Below are positions 7,599 to 14,707 of a stretch of DNA of 39,728 nt, one piece after another. The position numbers and the translations under genes were made by a program. Position 1 is the stretch's first letter; each line of letters starts with the position of its first letter. The notes under the pieces are model-generated. The model made no database searches, had not been told where the DNA came from, and saw only the letters and a list, made by a program, of their open reading frames with translations. Origin of the DNA: Lachnospiraceae bacterium (GTDB lineage: Bacteria > Bacillota > Clostridia > Lachnospirales > Lachnospiraceae); contig JAFWIM010000073.1 of assembly GCA_017514845.1 (NCBI GenBank), forward strand, positions 1 to 39,728, in the 5' to 3' direction.

Positions 7599-7627
7599 AT
7601 AATACCCTAAATCGATAGGAATTGCAA
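7599..7627 (-). promoter_or_regulatory. Promoter upstream of the AGCS symporter and its attenuator
   Basis: On the minus strand TTGCAA (7622-7627) and TATTAT (7599-7604) are 17 bases apart. The predicted start, near 7592, is only about 14 bases before the terminator hairpin. Default transcripts would therefore be about 50 nt. Confidence 0.75.
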
Positions 7628-7664
7628 CCACTTTAACCATCTTTTACTTTAAAGCGTTAAATTC

Positions 7665-7863
7665 CCGGTTGCCGCTCGAACAGGCTGCCCCTGAATTCCA
7701 GGGTCCGGCGCAAGCATCATCTTCATCGAAAAGCGCAGATCCTGCCCTCCGAGCCTAACAATGCTGCGCATTGTTGGTCTCTCAGTCGGACCTGCAATGC
7801 TTTTCTCACGAAGATGGATGCTTTGCTCCGGAATTGAAGTATTATAGCAGCCTGCCTGAACCG
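7665..7863 (-). mobile_element. Palindromic MITE-like element, copy 1
   Basis: About 199 bp. In the orientation used for the family it lies on the minus strand. The right outer repeat GCAGCCTGCCTGAACCG (7847-7863) is intact and the left one (7665-7687) is degenerate. The conserved arms are at 7716-7743 (containing CATCTTCATCGAAAAGCGC) and 7787-7816 (containing GCTTTTCTCACGAAGATG). The tip carries AACAATGCTGCGCATTGTT. It lies between the J-domain gene's terminator and the AGCS promoter. ORFs crossing it are artefacts. Confidence 0.75.
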
Positions 7864-7867
7864 ATAT

Positions 7868-7894
7868 AAAAAAGACCAGCCCAAGTGACCGGTC
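7868..7894 (-). terminator. Terminator after the J-domain gene
   Basis: On the minus strand GACCGGTC (7887-7894), loop ACTTG and GGCTGGTC (7874-7881) form an 8-bp stem with two G-T pairs, followed by TTTTTT. Confidence 0.8.
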
Positions 7895-7913
7895 CAACAG
7901 ACATACTCATTAA

Positions 7914-8648
7914 TCAGAAGAAGAAAAATCCCCCGCGGCCGCCCATGCAGCAGTTGCAGAGCATATTGGCCAGACACAGATAGTAGCACATCTGCTGCTG
8001 GCTGACATTGTTCATACCGCCGAAACCGTAGTAGCGGTTCTGATTCTGATACCAGGTACCGCTGTTGGTCATCTGGTTGACCAGCATAGAGTACATCTGG
8101 TTATCCGGCTCCATGTCCGCCGCCCGCTTCGCGTAATCGAGGGCCGTGACATTGTTGCCTATACCGCGGCTCGCGATGGCTGCGTAATAGTACCAGCGGG
8201 CTCTTCTGTTGATCTCCGGCACGCCGTTCAGAGCGTTCAGTGCCTCACGGAAGTAGCCGTTGTTAATGTAGTTGCGGGCTGCTCTCTCCTCATTGGTCTC
8301 CGCGCTGTCCTGCGCTCTCTGCTGGTCGGAGTACTGCTGCCACTGATTGAAGTACTCGTTGAAGGCTCCCGCGCTGCCGTAATTTGCATAACTCTGATAA
8401 CCCGGGCCTCCGCTCTGCTGATAGCTCTGGCTCTGAGGCTGTCCGTATCCGCTTGTCCCGCGCTCACGGGCGTCAAGGATTTGGCGATAGGATTCCTGCA
8501 CTTCCTTGAACCTTGCCTCTGCGTACTCCGTATTATCCGGGTTCTGATCCGGGTGCCATTTTTTACTTTTCTCTCTATATGCCTTTTTGAGCTCGGCATC
8601 CGTACAGCCGGGATCTACGCCCAGCACCTTATATGGGTCGGCTATCAT
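7914..8648 (-). CDS. J-domain protein with Q/G/Y-rich linker, helical repeats and Cys/aromatic tail
   Basis: A 244-residue DnaJ-domain co-chaperone, expected to stimulate an Hsp70 ATPase. Residues 3-65 form the J domain (DPYKVLGVDPGCTDAELKK), with the essential HPD at 32-34. Residues 66-115 are rich in Gln, Gly, Tyr and Ser (GYGQPQSQSYQQSGGPGYQS). Residues 118-200 look like tetratricopeptide-type helices (NNGYFREALNALNGV; ALDYAKRAADMEPDN). The last 25 residues are Cys- and aromatic-rich (CYYLCLANMLCNCC, then GGRGGFFFF), which could bind membrane or metal. There is no DnaJ zinc domain, so it is not the general DnaJ. The ATG overlaps the stop of the upstream DUF5685 gene (ATGA), indicating translational coupling and probably a shared job. 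The client is unknown. Confidence 0.85.
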   Translation of the reverse strand: MIADPYKVLGVDPGCTDAELKKAYREKSKKWHPDQNPDNTEYAEARFKEVQESYRQILDARERGTSGYGQPQSQSYQQSGGPGYQSYANYGSAGAFNEYFNQWQQYSDQQRAQDSAETNEERAARNYINNGYFREALNALNGVPEINRRARWYYYAAIASRGIGNNVTALDYAKRAADMEPDNQMYSMLVNQMTNSGTWYQNQNRYYGFGGMNNVSQQQMCYYLCLANMLCNCCMGGRGGFFFF

Positions 8649-9487
8649 TTCTGTTCCTCACTTTTCTTCTCGCGCTTTTCCCTGACTTCCTCATATTTCT
8701 GCCAGACACCTGAATAGATAATGTTCCGGAGAATATCGACATCCTGGACGATCGGAAGCCGTTCAAATGACTTTGCGCACTCGGAGATCATCATCATGAG
8801 AGTGTTCTCCACAAGGGCATCGAAATCCTTTCTGTCCTTGCTCGGCTGCCAGGGATTGTATGCCCCTTTCTTCAGATCCTTTTCCAGATCCTCAAAGGCA
8901 TCGAGCAAATAGATGAACTTGCCGAGATAAAAGCCCAGCCTCCGCAGCTCATCCGACCACACGCTATCCTCATAGACCAGCAGCTCGGCCAGCATATTGC
9001 CTGTGAACCCCGCCACTTTATCCAGATTATACTCGCGCCGCTCCTCCGTCTGAGCGAGGCTCCTTGTGGCTTCCTCGAAGACTTTTGCCTGACGGGGGTA
9101 TGCGTTGGCAGCTCTCTCGAATTTTTTCTTCTCTTTCCTGACAAAAACTCTGCCGATCATGCTTCCGTCATCGTTCACATCATCCAGCATTTTATAGTAG
9201 GTCAGGAGGAGCGTCATGTCCGCGCAGTAGTCCGTGATCTCGTTCATCAGCATATCCTGCTTTCTGACCGGATGGACCATGCAGCGGTGCCGCTCGCTTT
9301 TCAGCGGCAGCTCCATGTAAGCGTTGAGCAATATGTCGACAAAAGTCATATCGTATGTCAGTTCAAGCTTCCCTGATATGCCGTATTTTTTCTCAAGGAC
9401 TCTGCAGAGACCGCAGTAAAAGCTGCGGTATCGGTTGTAATCTTTGAGCTTCAGTTCGTCCTGATTGACCATAACGTATCCGAACAT
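8645..9487 (-). CDS. DUF5685 family protein (280 aa)
   Basis: The N-terminus, MFGYVMVNQDELKLKDYNRY followed by RSFYCGLCRV, matches what I know of DUF5685, a family without assigned function. The chain is all-helical. Two Asp clusters stand out: LDDVNDD at 101-107 and DAFEDLEKDLKKGAYNP at 196-212. The second resembles the EDxxxGRxYLP motif of squalene/phytoene synthases, and the spacing of about 95 residues is also similar, so a class I isoprenoid-synthase-like fold is possible (inference). Cys25 and Cys28 (YCGLC) with Cys70 and Cys88 could bind metal. GGAGG precedes the ATG at 9487. It is the first gene of a pair with the coupled J-domain gene. No isoprenoid genes are adjacent. Confidence 0.8.
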   Translation of the reverse strand: MFGYVMVNQDELKLKDYNRYRSFYCGLCRVLEKKYGISGKLELTYDMTFVDILLNAYMELPLKSERHRCMVHPVRKQDMLMNEITDYCADMTLLLTYYKMLDDVNDDGSMIGRVFVRKEKKKFERAANAYPRQAKVFEEATRSLAQTEERREYNLDKVAGFTGNMLAELLVYEDSVWSDELRRLGFYLGKFIYLLDAFEDLEKDLKKGAYNPWQPSKDRKDFDALVENTLMMMISECAKSFERLPIVQDVDILRNIIYSGVWQKYEEVREKREKKSEEQK

Positions 9488-9528
9488 GCTGTACCTCCGG
9501 CAAATGTCATAGAATTGATATTCCCATT

Positions 9529-9586
9529 AAAACAAACGAGGCACGACTTGAATGGTGCTTCTTCTGCCCATTATTCAAGCCCTGCC
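9529..9586 (-). terminator. Terminator after the zinc-ribbon membrane gene
   Basis: Imperfect arms 9540-9555 (GGCACGACTTGAATGG) and 9568-9586 pair with small bulges. On the minus strand TTTGTTTT follows. It separates the zinc-ribbon gene from the DUF5685 gene. Confidence 0.65.
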
Positions 9587-9617
9587 TGATTTTGCCTGTT
9601 ATATGCCGTACAGTTTT

Positions 9618-10046
9618 TCAGGTCTTGCCCGTGAACTGTCTGCCGCACTTCCTGCAGGTAATTTTGATGTGTCCCTTCCCTCTCGGCACGCGGAGCTGCT
9701 GTCCGCATTCGGGGCACTTGAAATACTTGTAATCTTTGCGTTCGGACTGCTGTTTCTTCTTGATCCTGAAAAATTTCCTGATGGCCGCAGTCTTCTCGAG
9801 GTACCAGCGGTTCTCGGCGGATCGCTTCGCATAATTCTTTGACAGGATCCGGAACCACGTGTAAATGAAGATGATCCATGTAAAAATGTTCAGAACAGTT
9901 CCGGCGATGCCGCCCCTCAGGAACATCGAGATGACAATGATCACAAGCAGGGCATATACAAGGAACATGCCGAACGCGTCGGTGCCGTAGCGCCCGATCA
10001 TAAAATTGCGGAAACGGTCACCGAGCCTTCGAAAAAAATTATCCAT
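9618..10046 (-). CDS. Two-span membrane protein with C-terminal zinc ribbon (142 aa)
   Basis: Function unknown. Numbering from the ATG at 10046, residues 25-43 and 49-66 are hydrophobic membrane segments, each end bordered by basic residues. Residues 70-105 form a strongly basic cytoplasmic linker (RIKKKQQSERK). Residues 111-134 form a four-cysteine zinc ribbon: CPEC at 111-114 and CRKC at 131-134. The start is set at 10046 because TTGGAG lies about 8 bases upstream. The longer frame to 10088 has no ribosome site and would start inside the leader hairpin. Similar short membrane zinc-ribbon proteins are common in Clostridia. The gene is monocistronic, with promoter and terminator. Confidence 0.8.
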   Translation of the reverse strand: MDNFFRRLGDRFRNFMIGRYGTDAFGMFLVYALLVIIVISMFLRGGIAGTVLNIFTWIIFIYTWFRILSKNYAKRSAENRWYLEKTAAIRKFFRIKKKQQSERKDYKYFKCPECGQQLRVPRGKGHIKITCRKCGRQFTGKT

Positions 10047-10094
10047 TTTTAATACTCCAATTCGTATTATTGCGGGCGGAACCCGCATAAAGCC

Positions 10095-10123
10095 ATGATA
10101 ATACGTAAAAAACGCATTGGCAA
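10095..10123 (-). promoter_or_regulatory. Promoter of the zinc-ribbon membrane gene
   Basis: On the minus strand TTGCCA (10118-10123) and TATCAT (10095-10100) are 17 bases apart. A small GCGGG/CCCGC hairpin lies in the leader (10072-10086). Confidence 0.65.
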
Positions 10124-10195
10124 GGAATAGAATTGGATTTATAAAACTTTAATAAAGACAAGTTTAATAAAGTTGAAAAATAATAAAAAAAGTGC

Positions 10196-10224
10196 TTGCA
10201 TTTTTCTCAGCACTCGCATATAAT
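10196..10224 (+). promoter_or_regulatory. Promoter of tRNA-Lys
   Basis: TTGCAT (10196-10201) and TATAAT (10219-10224) are separated by 17 bases. An A/T-rich stretch (10140-10190), typical of an UP element, lies upstream. The mature tRNA begins about 35 bases after the -10. Confidence 0.85.
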
Positions 10225-10258
10225 AACACTTGCGTCAAGGAAAGACACAAAAATAAAT

Positions 10259-10331
10259 GCGCTTCTAGCTCAGTTGGTAGAGCACCTGACTCTTAATCAG
10301 GGTGTCCGGGGTTCGAGTCCCCGGAGGCGCA
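10259..10331 (+). tRNA. tRNA-Lys (anticodon CUU)
   Basis: A 73-base cloverleaf. The acceptor arms GCGCTTC (10259-10265) and GAGGCGC (10324-10330) pair fully, with one G-T. The D arm is GCTCAGTTGGTAGAGC. The anticodon stem CCTGA/TCAGG encloses loop CTCTTAA, giving anticodon CUU, which reads AAG. The T arm is CGGGG-TTCGAGT-CCCCG, and the discriminator is A73. No CCA is encoded. Confidence 0.97.
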
Positions 10332-10340
10332 GGCTCAGAG

Positions 10341-10371
10341 AAAACGGAAGACTTTCGGTCTTCCGTTTTTT
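10341..10371 (+). terminator. Terminator of tRNA-Lys
   Basis: AAAACGGAAGAC (10341-10352) pairs with GTCTTCCGTTTT across a 5-base loop, ending in six T. It begins ten bases after the tRNA. Confidence 0.92.
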
Positions 10372-10411
10372 GTTATTCGAACCCGGCTGATCATGCAGCG
10401 CTCGCACTGAA

Positions 10412-10445
10412 CTTTTTCATGCGTCCGAACAGGCAGCATGAAAAG
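10412..10445. repeat. Inverted repeat between tRNA-Lys and trx
   Basis: CTTTTTCATGC (10412-10422) and GCATGAAAAG (10436-10445) are complementary over ten bases around a 13-base loop. There is no U-tract on either strand, and the role is not evident. Confidence 0.6.
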
Positions 10446-10460
10446 CGGAGTCGAGCAGAC

Positions 10461-10509
10461 GAAACGGGCTGTTGCATCAGACGTTGTCTCGTCTTAATGC
10501 CACAGCCCG
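10461..10509 (-). terminator. Long-hairpin terminator after trx
   Basis: Arms CGGGCTGTTGCATCAGACG (10465-10483) and its near-complement (10490-10509) pair with two small mismatches. On the minus strand TTTCGTC follows. It is one of several terminators here that share a GGGCTG...GCA stem. Confidence 0.7.
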
Positions 10510-10530
10510 CTTATTTTACAATACTATACC

Positions 10531-10851
10531 TCAGCCGATCACTTTCTGGATCAGCGCCTGGAACTGATTCGGTGCCATACCGCCGATCGCATTCTCAACG
10601 ACCTCGCCGTTCCTGAAGAACAGGAAGTTCGGGATGGACATGACCTTATACTGCATGACTGCGTCGCCGTCCTCATCCACGTTCAGCTTGCAGAATTTCA
10701 TTTTGCCGTCAAAGAGCTCCGCCATCTTGTCCACGACCGGGCTCATCATCTTGCACGGGCCGCACCAGTCTGCATAGCAGTCCAGAAGGACCGGCAACTC
10801 AGATTTCAGAACTTCGTTCTCAAATGTATCGGATGTAACTTTTACTACCAT
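10531..10851 (-). CDS. trxA: Thioredoxin
   Basis: A 106-residue single-domain thioredoxin that reduces protein disulfides in the cytoplasm, itself reduced by thioredoxin reductase (trxB lies about 7 kb away, at 17595). The active site WCGPC is at residues 29-33, and the cis-proline is P74 in VMSIPNFLFF. The pre-active-site segment PVLLDCYADWCGPCK has Cys25 where many thioredoxins have Phe or Ala, and an extra Cys54 is present. The ATG at 10851 is chosen because AAAGGAGG sits 7 bases upstream. The longer frame to 10938 starts inside the untranslated leader. The gene is monocistronic, with its own promoter and a long-stem terminator. Confidence 0.96.
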   Translation of the reverse strand: MVVKVTSDTFENEVLKSELPVLLDCYADWCGPCKMMSPVVDKMAELFDGKMKFCKLNVDEDGDAVMQYKVMSIPNFLFFRNGEVVENAIGGMAPNQFQALIQKVIG

Positions 10852-10940
10852 ACTATACCTCCTTTGTTTACGCCGTCCGGAAAGCACGCGGTCTGCGGTG
10901 CGTTCGCGGGGCTTTGATGGTCTACACTTGTGATACATTT

Positions 10941-10969
10941 ACTATAACACAAAATTTAAGTTTTGGCAA
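10941..10969 (-). promoter_or_regulatory. Promoter of trx
   Basis: On the minus strand TTGCCA (10964-10969) and TATAGT (10941-10946) are 17 bases apart. The leader is about 80 bases long. Confidence 0.8.
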
Positions 10970-11051
10970 TTATATTTTGTCACATTTAATTTTATTCTTC
11001 CATTCTTTTGGGCGCCGGTCTCGCGGTCTTCCGAAAGACCGATAGCCTATC

Positions 11052-11795
11052 TCACAGCTTTGTTTCTTCCTCCGCCTCCGCCGTAGGTTTCTTATACACA
11101 GCGATGAGTTTATTGATCTTATTTCCGAGCAGAGAAAACTTTCTCTCATACTCGGTCATAATATTGTCCACACCCATAACTTCATCGCGGTGAAGGTCAT
11201 ATGTCACGGCGCGCAGCTCCCAGTTCGGCGCCTCATTGAACTCCTCCACGGAAAAATCGAACAGTGCCCGGTTGTCCGTCTTGAATTCCAGGACACCCCC
11301 GTCGATCAGAAATTTCTCATACAGCGCAAGAAATTCATGGGAGGTAAGTCGGCGCTTTGAGTGTCTGGCTTTCGGCCACGGGTCGGAGAAGTTGAGGTAA
11401 ATGCCTGCTACTTCGTTTTCGGCAAACACCTCCGGCAGTCCTCTCGCATCCATGCGCAGAAAATGCAGATTCTCCGGAGGCGTGAACTCCGCGGGATCCG
11501 TCTCCTGCTCCATCGCCTCGATCGACCTGGAAGCCGGGTCCATGGCCGGTCTCCCCTCCATCTTCTGGCAGGCTCTCATGAGCACGCTCTCATACATCTC
11601 TACGCCGATGTATTCATTTTCTGGGTGCCTTGCGGCGAGCTCCATCAGGAACCGTCCCTTGCCGGTCCCGATTTCGACATACAGCGGTCCTCCGGAAAAG
11701 GCACTCCACCTACCCTTCCGCTCCGCCGGGTTCTTAATTACATACGGGCTTTTTGCCACTATTTCTTTTGCTTCCGGTATATTTCTTAATCTCAT
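11052..11795 (-). CDS. trmB: tRNA (guanine-N7-)-methyltransferase
   Basis: TrmB methylates G46 in the variable loop of tRNAs using S-adenosylmethionine. The family N-terminus MRLRNIPEAKEIV fixes the start at 11795 (247 residues). The SAM-binding motif is VEIGTGKG (40-47), followed by YIGVEMYES. The catalytic and RNA-binding segment is NFSDPWPKARHSKRRL (135-150). The protein is longer than the roughly 213 residues of the B. subtilis enzyme, because a charged insertion lies at about 80-108 between the SAM-binding and catalytic motifs. There is no convincing ribosome site. The promoter -10 ends six bases before the ATG, so the mRNA is predicted to be leaderless. A CGGTCTT/AAGACCG hairpin (11024-11041) follows the stop but lacks a U-tract. 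Confidence 0.95.
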   Translation of the reverse strand: MRLRNIPEAKEIVAKSPYVIKNPAERKGRWSAFSGGPLYVEIGTGKGRFLMELAARHPENEYIGVEMYESVLMRACQKMEGRPAMDPASRSIEAMEQETDPAEFTPPENLHFLRMDARGLPEVFAENEVAGIYLNFSDPWPKARHSKRRLTSHEFLALYEKFLIDGGVLEFKTDNRALFDFSVEEFNEAPNWELRAVTYDLHRDEVMGVDNIMTEYERKFSLLGNKINKLIAVYKKPTAEAEEETKL

Positions 11796-11801
11796 GCAGT
11801 C

Positions 11802-11830
11802 ATTATACACCACTTGCTCGCAATTGTCAG
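11802..11830 (-). promoter_or_regulatory. Promoter of trmB (predicted leaderless transcript)
   Basis: On the minus strand CTGACA (11825-11830) and TATAAT (11802-11807) are 17 bases apart. With usual spacing the first transcribed base falls at 11795, the A of the ATG. Confidence 0.8.
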
Positions 11831-11843
11831 GGCAGTTCTTATC

Positions 11844-11958
11844 ATGTAAACGGGGCTGCCGCATCAGGGAGCGTTCTCATTGTACACAGCAGATGCCCTT
11901 TGCAAATGCATGCTGTTCGAAGTGAGAACGCCGTCCGATGTGACAGCCCCGCTTTACA
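11844..11958 (-). terminator. 115-bp long hairpin between galE and trmB
   Basis: A nested inverted repeat. ATGTAAA-CGGGGCTG (11844-11858) pairs with CAGCCCCG-C-TTTACAT (11943-11958). Inside it AGCGTTCTCA (11870-11879) pairs with TGAGAACGC (11922-11930), and near the tip ACAGCA/TGCTGT pair. It begins two bases past the galE stop and ends 14 bases before the trmB -35. A terminator role for galE is likely, but the U-tract is weak. It may instead be a small repeated element. Confidence 0.6.
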
Positions 11959-11960
11959 TT

Positions 11961-12977
11961 TTAGTCTTCGTAACCGTTCGGATTATGGCTCTGCCAGTTC
12001 CATGCGTCAGTGCACATATCTTCCAGATTCTTCTCAGCGACCCAGCCGAGAACCTCGCGGGCTTTCGTCGGGTCCGAATAGCAGGTAGCGACATCGCCCG
12101 GACGTCTCGGATCGATAACGTACGGAAGATCCTTGCCGCAGGCCTTTGAGAAGGCTCTGATAATGTCGAGTACGCTGTAGCCGTTGCCGGTGCCGAGATT
12201 GAAGATCTGGACACCCGGAAGCGTCTCCATTCCCTTTATCGCAGCGACGTGGCCCTTGGCCAGATCAACTACGTGGATGTAGTCACGGACGCCGGTGCCG
12301 TCCGGTGTGTCATAGTCATTGCCGAAGACATGGACTTTTTCAAGTTTGCCTGTCGCGACCTGGGCTACATACGGAAGCAGGTTGTTCGGGATGCCCTTCG
12401 GGTCCTCGCCGATGCGTCCGCTGGCGTGAGCGCCGATCGGGTTGAAGTAGCGGAGCAGCATGACCTGCCACTCGTTGTCGCTTCTCCAGATGTCTGTCAG
12501 AATGCGCTCCTGCATTGCCTTGGTCTCGCCGTACGGATTCGTGCGCTCGCCCATCGGGCACTCCTCGGTGATCGGAATAAAGGCGGGATCGCCGTAGACT
12601 GTCGCGGATGATGAGAAGACGATCTTCTTCACGCCGTGATTTCTCATAACATCGCAGAGGACCAGGGTGGATTCGATATTATTGTGATAGTACTCGATCG
12701 GCTTTCTCGTGGATTCTCCGACGGCCTTGTAGCCTGCGAAGTGGATGACCGCGTCGATATCCTCATGATCGAACAGCTCATTCATCGCCCGCTTGTCCGT
12801 CACGTCGACCTCATAGAATGCCGGGCGTTTTCCCGCCAGCTCCTCGATACGGTCAACAACGAGCGCCTTCGAATTATACAGGTTGTCAGCGATGACAACG
12901 TCATAGCCCGCGTTAATAAGCTCAATACATGTGTGGCTTCCGATAAAGCCTGTTCCGCCTGTTACAAGAATTCTCAT
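11961..12977 (-). CDS. galE: UDP-glucose 4-epimerase
   Basis: GalE interconverts UDP-galactose and UDP-glucose, the last step of the Leloir pathway. It also supplies UDP-galactose for surface polysaccharides. At 338 residues it is full length. The NAD-binding motif GGTGFIGSH is at 7-15. The catalytic triad of the extended short-chain dehydrogenase family is S124 (FSSSATVYG), Y149 and K153 (NPYGETKAM). The substrate-domain motifs LRYFNPIGAH and PDGTGVRDYIHV are present. GGGAGGAAATG-type ribosome sequence precedes the ATG at 12977. It starts 23 bases after the galT stop and ends the galK-galT-galE operon, followed by the 115-bp hairpin. Confidence 0.97.
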   Translation of the reverse strand: MRILVTGGTGFIGSHTCIELINAGYDVVIADNLYNSKALVVDRIEELAGKRPAFYEVDVTDKRAMNELFDHEDIDAVIHFAGYKAVGESTRKPIEYYHNNIESTLVLCDVMRNHGVKKIVFSSSATVYGDPAFIPITEECPMGERTNPYGETKAMQERILTDIWRSDNEWQVMLLRYFNPIGAHASGRIGEDPKGIPNNLLPYVAQVATGKLEKVHVFGNDYDTPDGTGVRDYIHVVDLAKGHVAAIKGMETLPGVQIFNLGTGNGYSVLDIIRAFSKACGKDLPYVIDPRRPGDVATCYSDPTKAREVLGWVAEKNLEDMCTDAWNWQSHNPNGYED

Positions 12978-13000
12978 ATGTCATTTCCTCCCTTGTATTA

Positions 13001-14527
13001 TCACAGTGTGCCAAGGAACCGCAGGAATGCCGCATGGCCTTCCTCGGTCCACTTATAGACGCCGGCGTCCTCGAGGACTCCTGTAAATACGTGACCGATC
13101 TCCGTGCGGAGGATCTCCGTCACATTCTCTGCATTAATATCTCCGTATTTCGGAAGGATGGTCTCCCTCACCCAGTCAGCATGCTTTTCAAGGACTTCGT
13201 CCGCCGCGACACAGGCCGCAATCTCCTCATCGGACATGCCTTCCGCCCTCTTTTCTGCCAGCAGCGTTCCGAGCGCGCTCATCTCCGCTTTCAGGCGGGA
13301 CGGCAGTACAGCGAGACCCATGACCTCGATGAGGCCGATGTTCTCTTTCTTGATGTGGTGATACTCCGGTCTCGGATGGTAGACGCCGAGCGGCCGCTCT
13401 GCCGTCGTGATGTTGTTCCTCAGCGTGAGGTCGAGCTCATACTTGCCGTCAGCGATTCTCGCGATCGGTGTGATCGTATTGTGGGGCACACCGTCCGTGT
13501 ACGCATAGACATATGCGTCCTCGTCCGTATATTCTCTCCATGCCTCGAGCACGTGATCCGCGAGCTCCACGAGTCTTTCGATCTTCTCGCCGCGAATGCG
13601 GAAAACGGACAGCGGCCACTTGACGATGCCGCTCTCAATATCCTCAAATCCCGGCACGGTGAACGGGATCTCTATGCCGGCTTTGGCCATTGCAAATGTA
13701 TAATGGCCGCCCTGGAAATGGTCATGGGCCAGGATCGATCCACCGACGATCGGCAGGTCCGCGTTGGAGCCCAGGAAATAATGCGGGAACTGGCGCACGA
13801 AATCGAACAGCTTGCAGAAGGCCGCATGGTTGATCGCCATCGGCGTATGCTCGAAGTTGAACGCTATGCAGTGTTCATTGTAATAGCCGTACGGGCTGTA
13901 CTGAAGACCCCATTTCGTATCGTTGATCGTGATCGGAATGATGCGGTGATTCTCGCGGGCCGGGTGCGTCAGAGTTCCGGCATACCCCTCGTTCTGCGCG
14001 CAGAGGAGGCATTTCGGATAGTTCGACGACTTTGCCTTTCCGGCCGCAGCGATCGCCTTGGGGTCCTTCTCCGGCTTGGCGAGATTGATCGTGATATCAA
14101 TGTCACCGTACTCGGTGGCCACCTTCCAGCGAAGGTCCTTCTTGGCCCTGTAGCGGCGGATATAATCCGTGTCCTGGCTGAACTTGTAGAACCAGTCTGT
14201 CGCCTCCTTCGGCGACTTCTCATATAAACTCCAGAATGTCTGCTGTACCTGGGCAGGCCGCGGTGTCAGGCAATTCATGAGTCTTGTGTCAAAAAGGTCC
14301 CTCGACGCGATGCCGTCCTCGATTATGCCGCGCCGAACCGCCTCGTCCAGAAGTTCTGCCAGAGTGCTCTCAAGATCAACATTCGCAAATGTCTCATCTG
14401 TCTCCTCATAGTATTCCTCATGGAAACAGTCGAGAAGGAGATTGGTTGCGTAGTAGACTTCATTTTCCGGAAGAAGCCCTGATTCCAGACCGTATGTTAT
14501 AAGTTTTTTAATTGATGTACTGAGCAT
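13001..14527 (-). CDS. galT: UDP-glucose--hexose-1-phosphate uridylyltransferase, class II
   Basis: GalT transfers UMP from UDP-glucose to galactose-1-phosphate. The sequence (508 residues from 14527) is the long Firmicute type rather than the roughly 350-residue E. coli type. The active-site HxHxQ reads LAHDHFQGG, with H268 and H270; the second is the expected nucleophile. A CLLC pair at 173-176 precedes the substrate region (TLTHPARENHRIIPI). ATG at 14527 gives the typical N-terminus MLSTSIKKLITYGLE and has AGGCAGG just upstream. Longer starts, to 14647, lack a ribosome site. It lies 180 bases after galK, with a perfect palindrome in the gap, and 23 bases before galE. Confidence 0.95.
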   Translation of the reverse strand: MLSTSIKKLITYGLESGLLPENEVYYATNLLLDCFHEEYYEETDETFANVDLESTLAELLDEAVRRGIIEDGIASRDLFDTRLMNCLTPRPAQVQQTFWSLYEKSPKEATDWFYKFSQDTDYIRRYRAKKDLRWKVATEYGDIDITINLAKPEKDPKAIAAAGKAKSSNYPKCLLCAQNEGYAGTLTHPARENHRIIPITINDTKWGLQYSPYGYYNEHCIAFNFEHTPMAINHAAFCKLFDFVRQFPHYFLGSNADLPIVGGSILAHDHFQGGHYTFAMAKAGIEIPFTVPGFEDIESGIVKWPLSVFRIRGEKIERLVELADHVLEAWREYTDEDAYVYAYTDGVPHNTITPIARIADGKYELDLTLRNNITTAERPLGVYHPRPEYHHIKKENIGLIEVMGLAVLPSRLKAEMSALGTLLAEKRAEGMSDEEIAACVAADEVLEKHADWVRETILPKYGDINAENVTEILRTEIGHVFTGVLEDAGVYKWTEEGHAAFLRFLGTL

Positions 14528-14670
14528 ATGCCTGCCTTCTTTCTCCTTGGTCATGCAAATAACTTTTCGCGTGAATATCAGCCGGCTCGTGCCGGCTGCG
14601 CCTTCGGACCCATGGCAGACGCGCATGCGCCAGCCTGCCATAATCATCCTTTCACTGTATATAATATAAT

Positions 14671-14694
14671 AAAGGTGGTATCTGTACCACCTTT
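14671..14694. promoter_or_regulatory. 24-bp perfect palindrome between galK and galT
   Basis: AAAGGTGGTA (14671-14680) and TACCACCTTT (14685-14694) are exact complements around TCTG. On the minus strand it is followed by an A/T stretch (ATTATATTATATA). It could be an operator or an internal weak terminator that lowers galT-galE expression. A second small hairpin, AGCCGGC-ACGA-GCCGGCT, follows at 14580-14598. Confidence 0.6.
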
Positions 14695-14707
14695 AAATCG
14701 TGCAACT

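Noticed and set aside
7454-7600. Glycine riboswitch upstream of the AGCS gene
   Set aside because: None of the conserved glycine aptamer sequence is visible, and the space before the hairpin is far too short.
7649-7989. Short ORFs across palindromic element copy 1, and a similar ORF at 32691-32978
   Set aside because: They read through repeat DNA; similarity between them reflects the repeat rather than a protein.
11024-11041. Rho-independent terminator after trmB
   Set aside because: Good 7-bp stem, but no U-tract follows on the minus strand.
13001-14647. Longer galT starting at 14647
   Set aside because: The extra 40 residues lack a ribosome site and family similarity; the start at 14527 matches the usual N-terminus.
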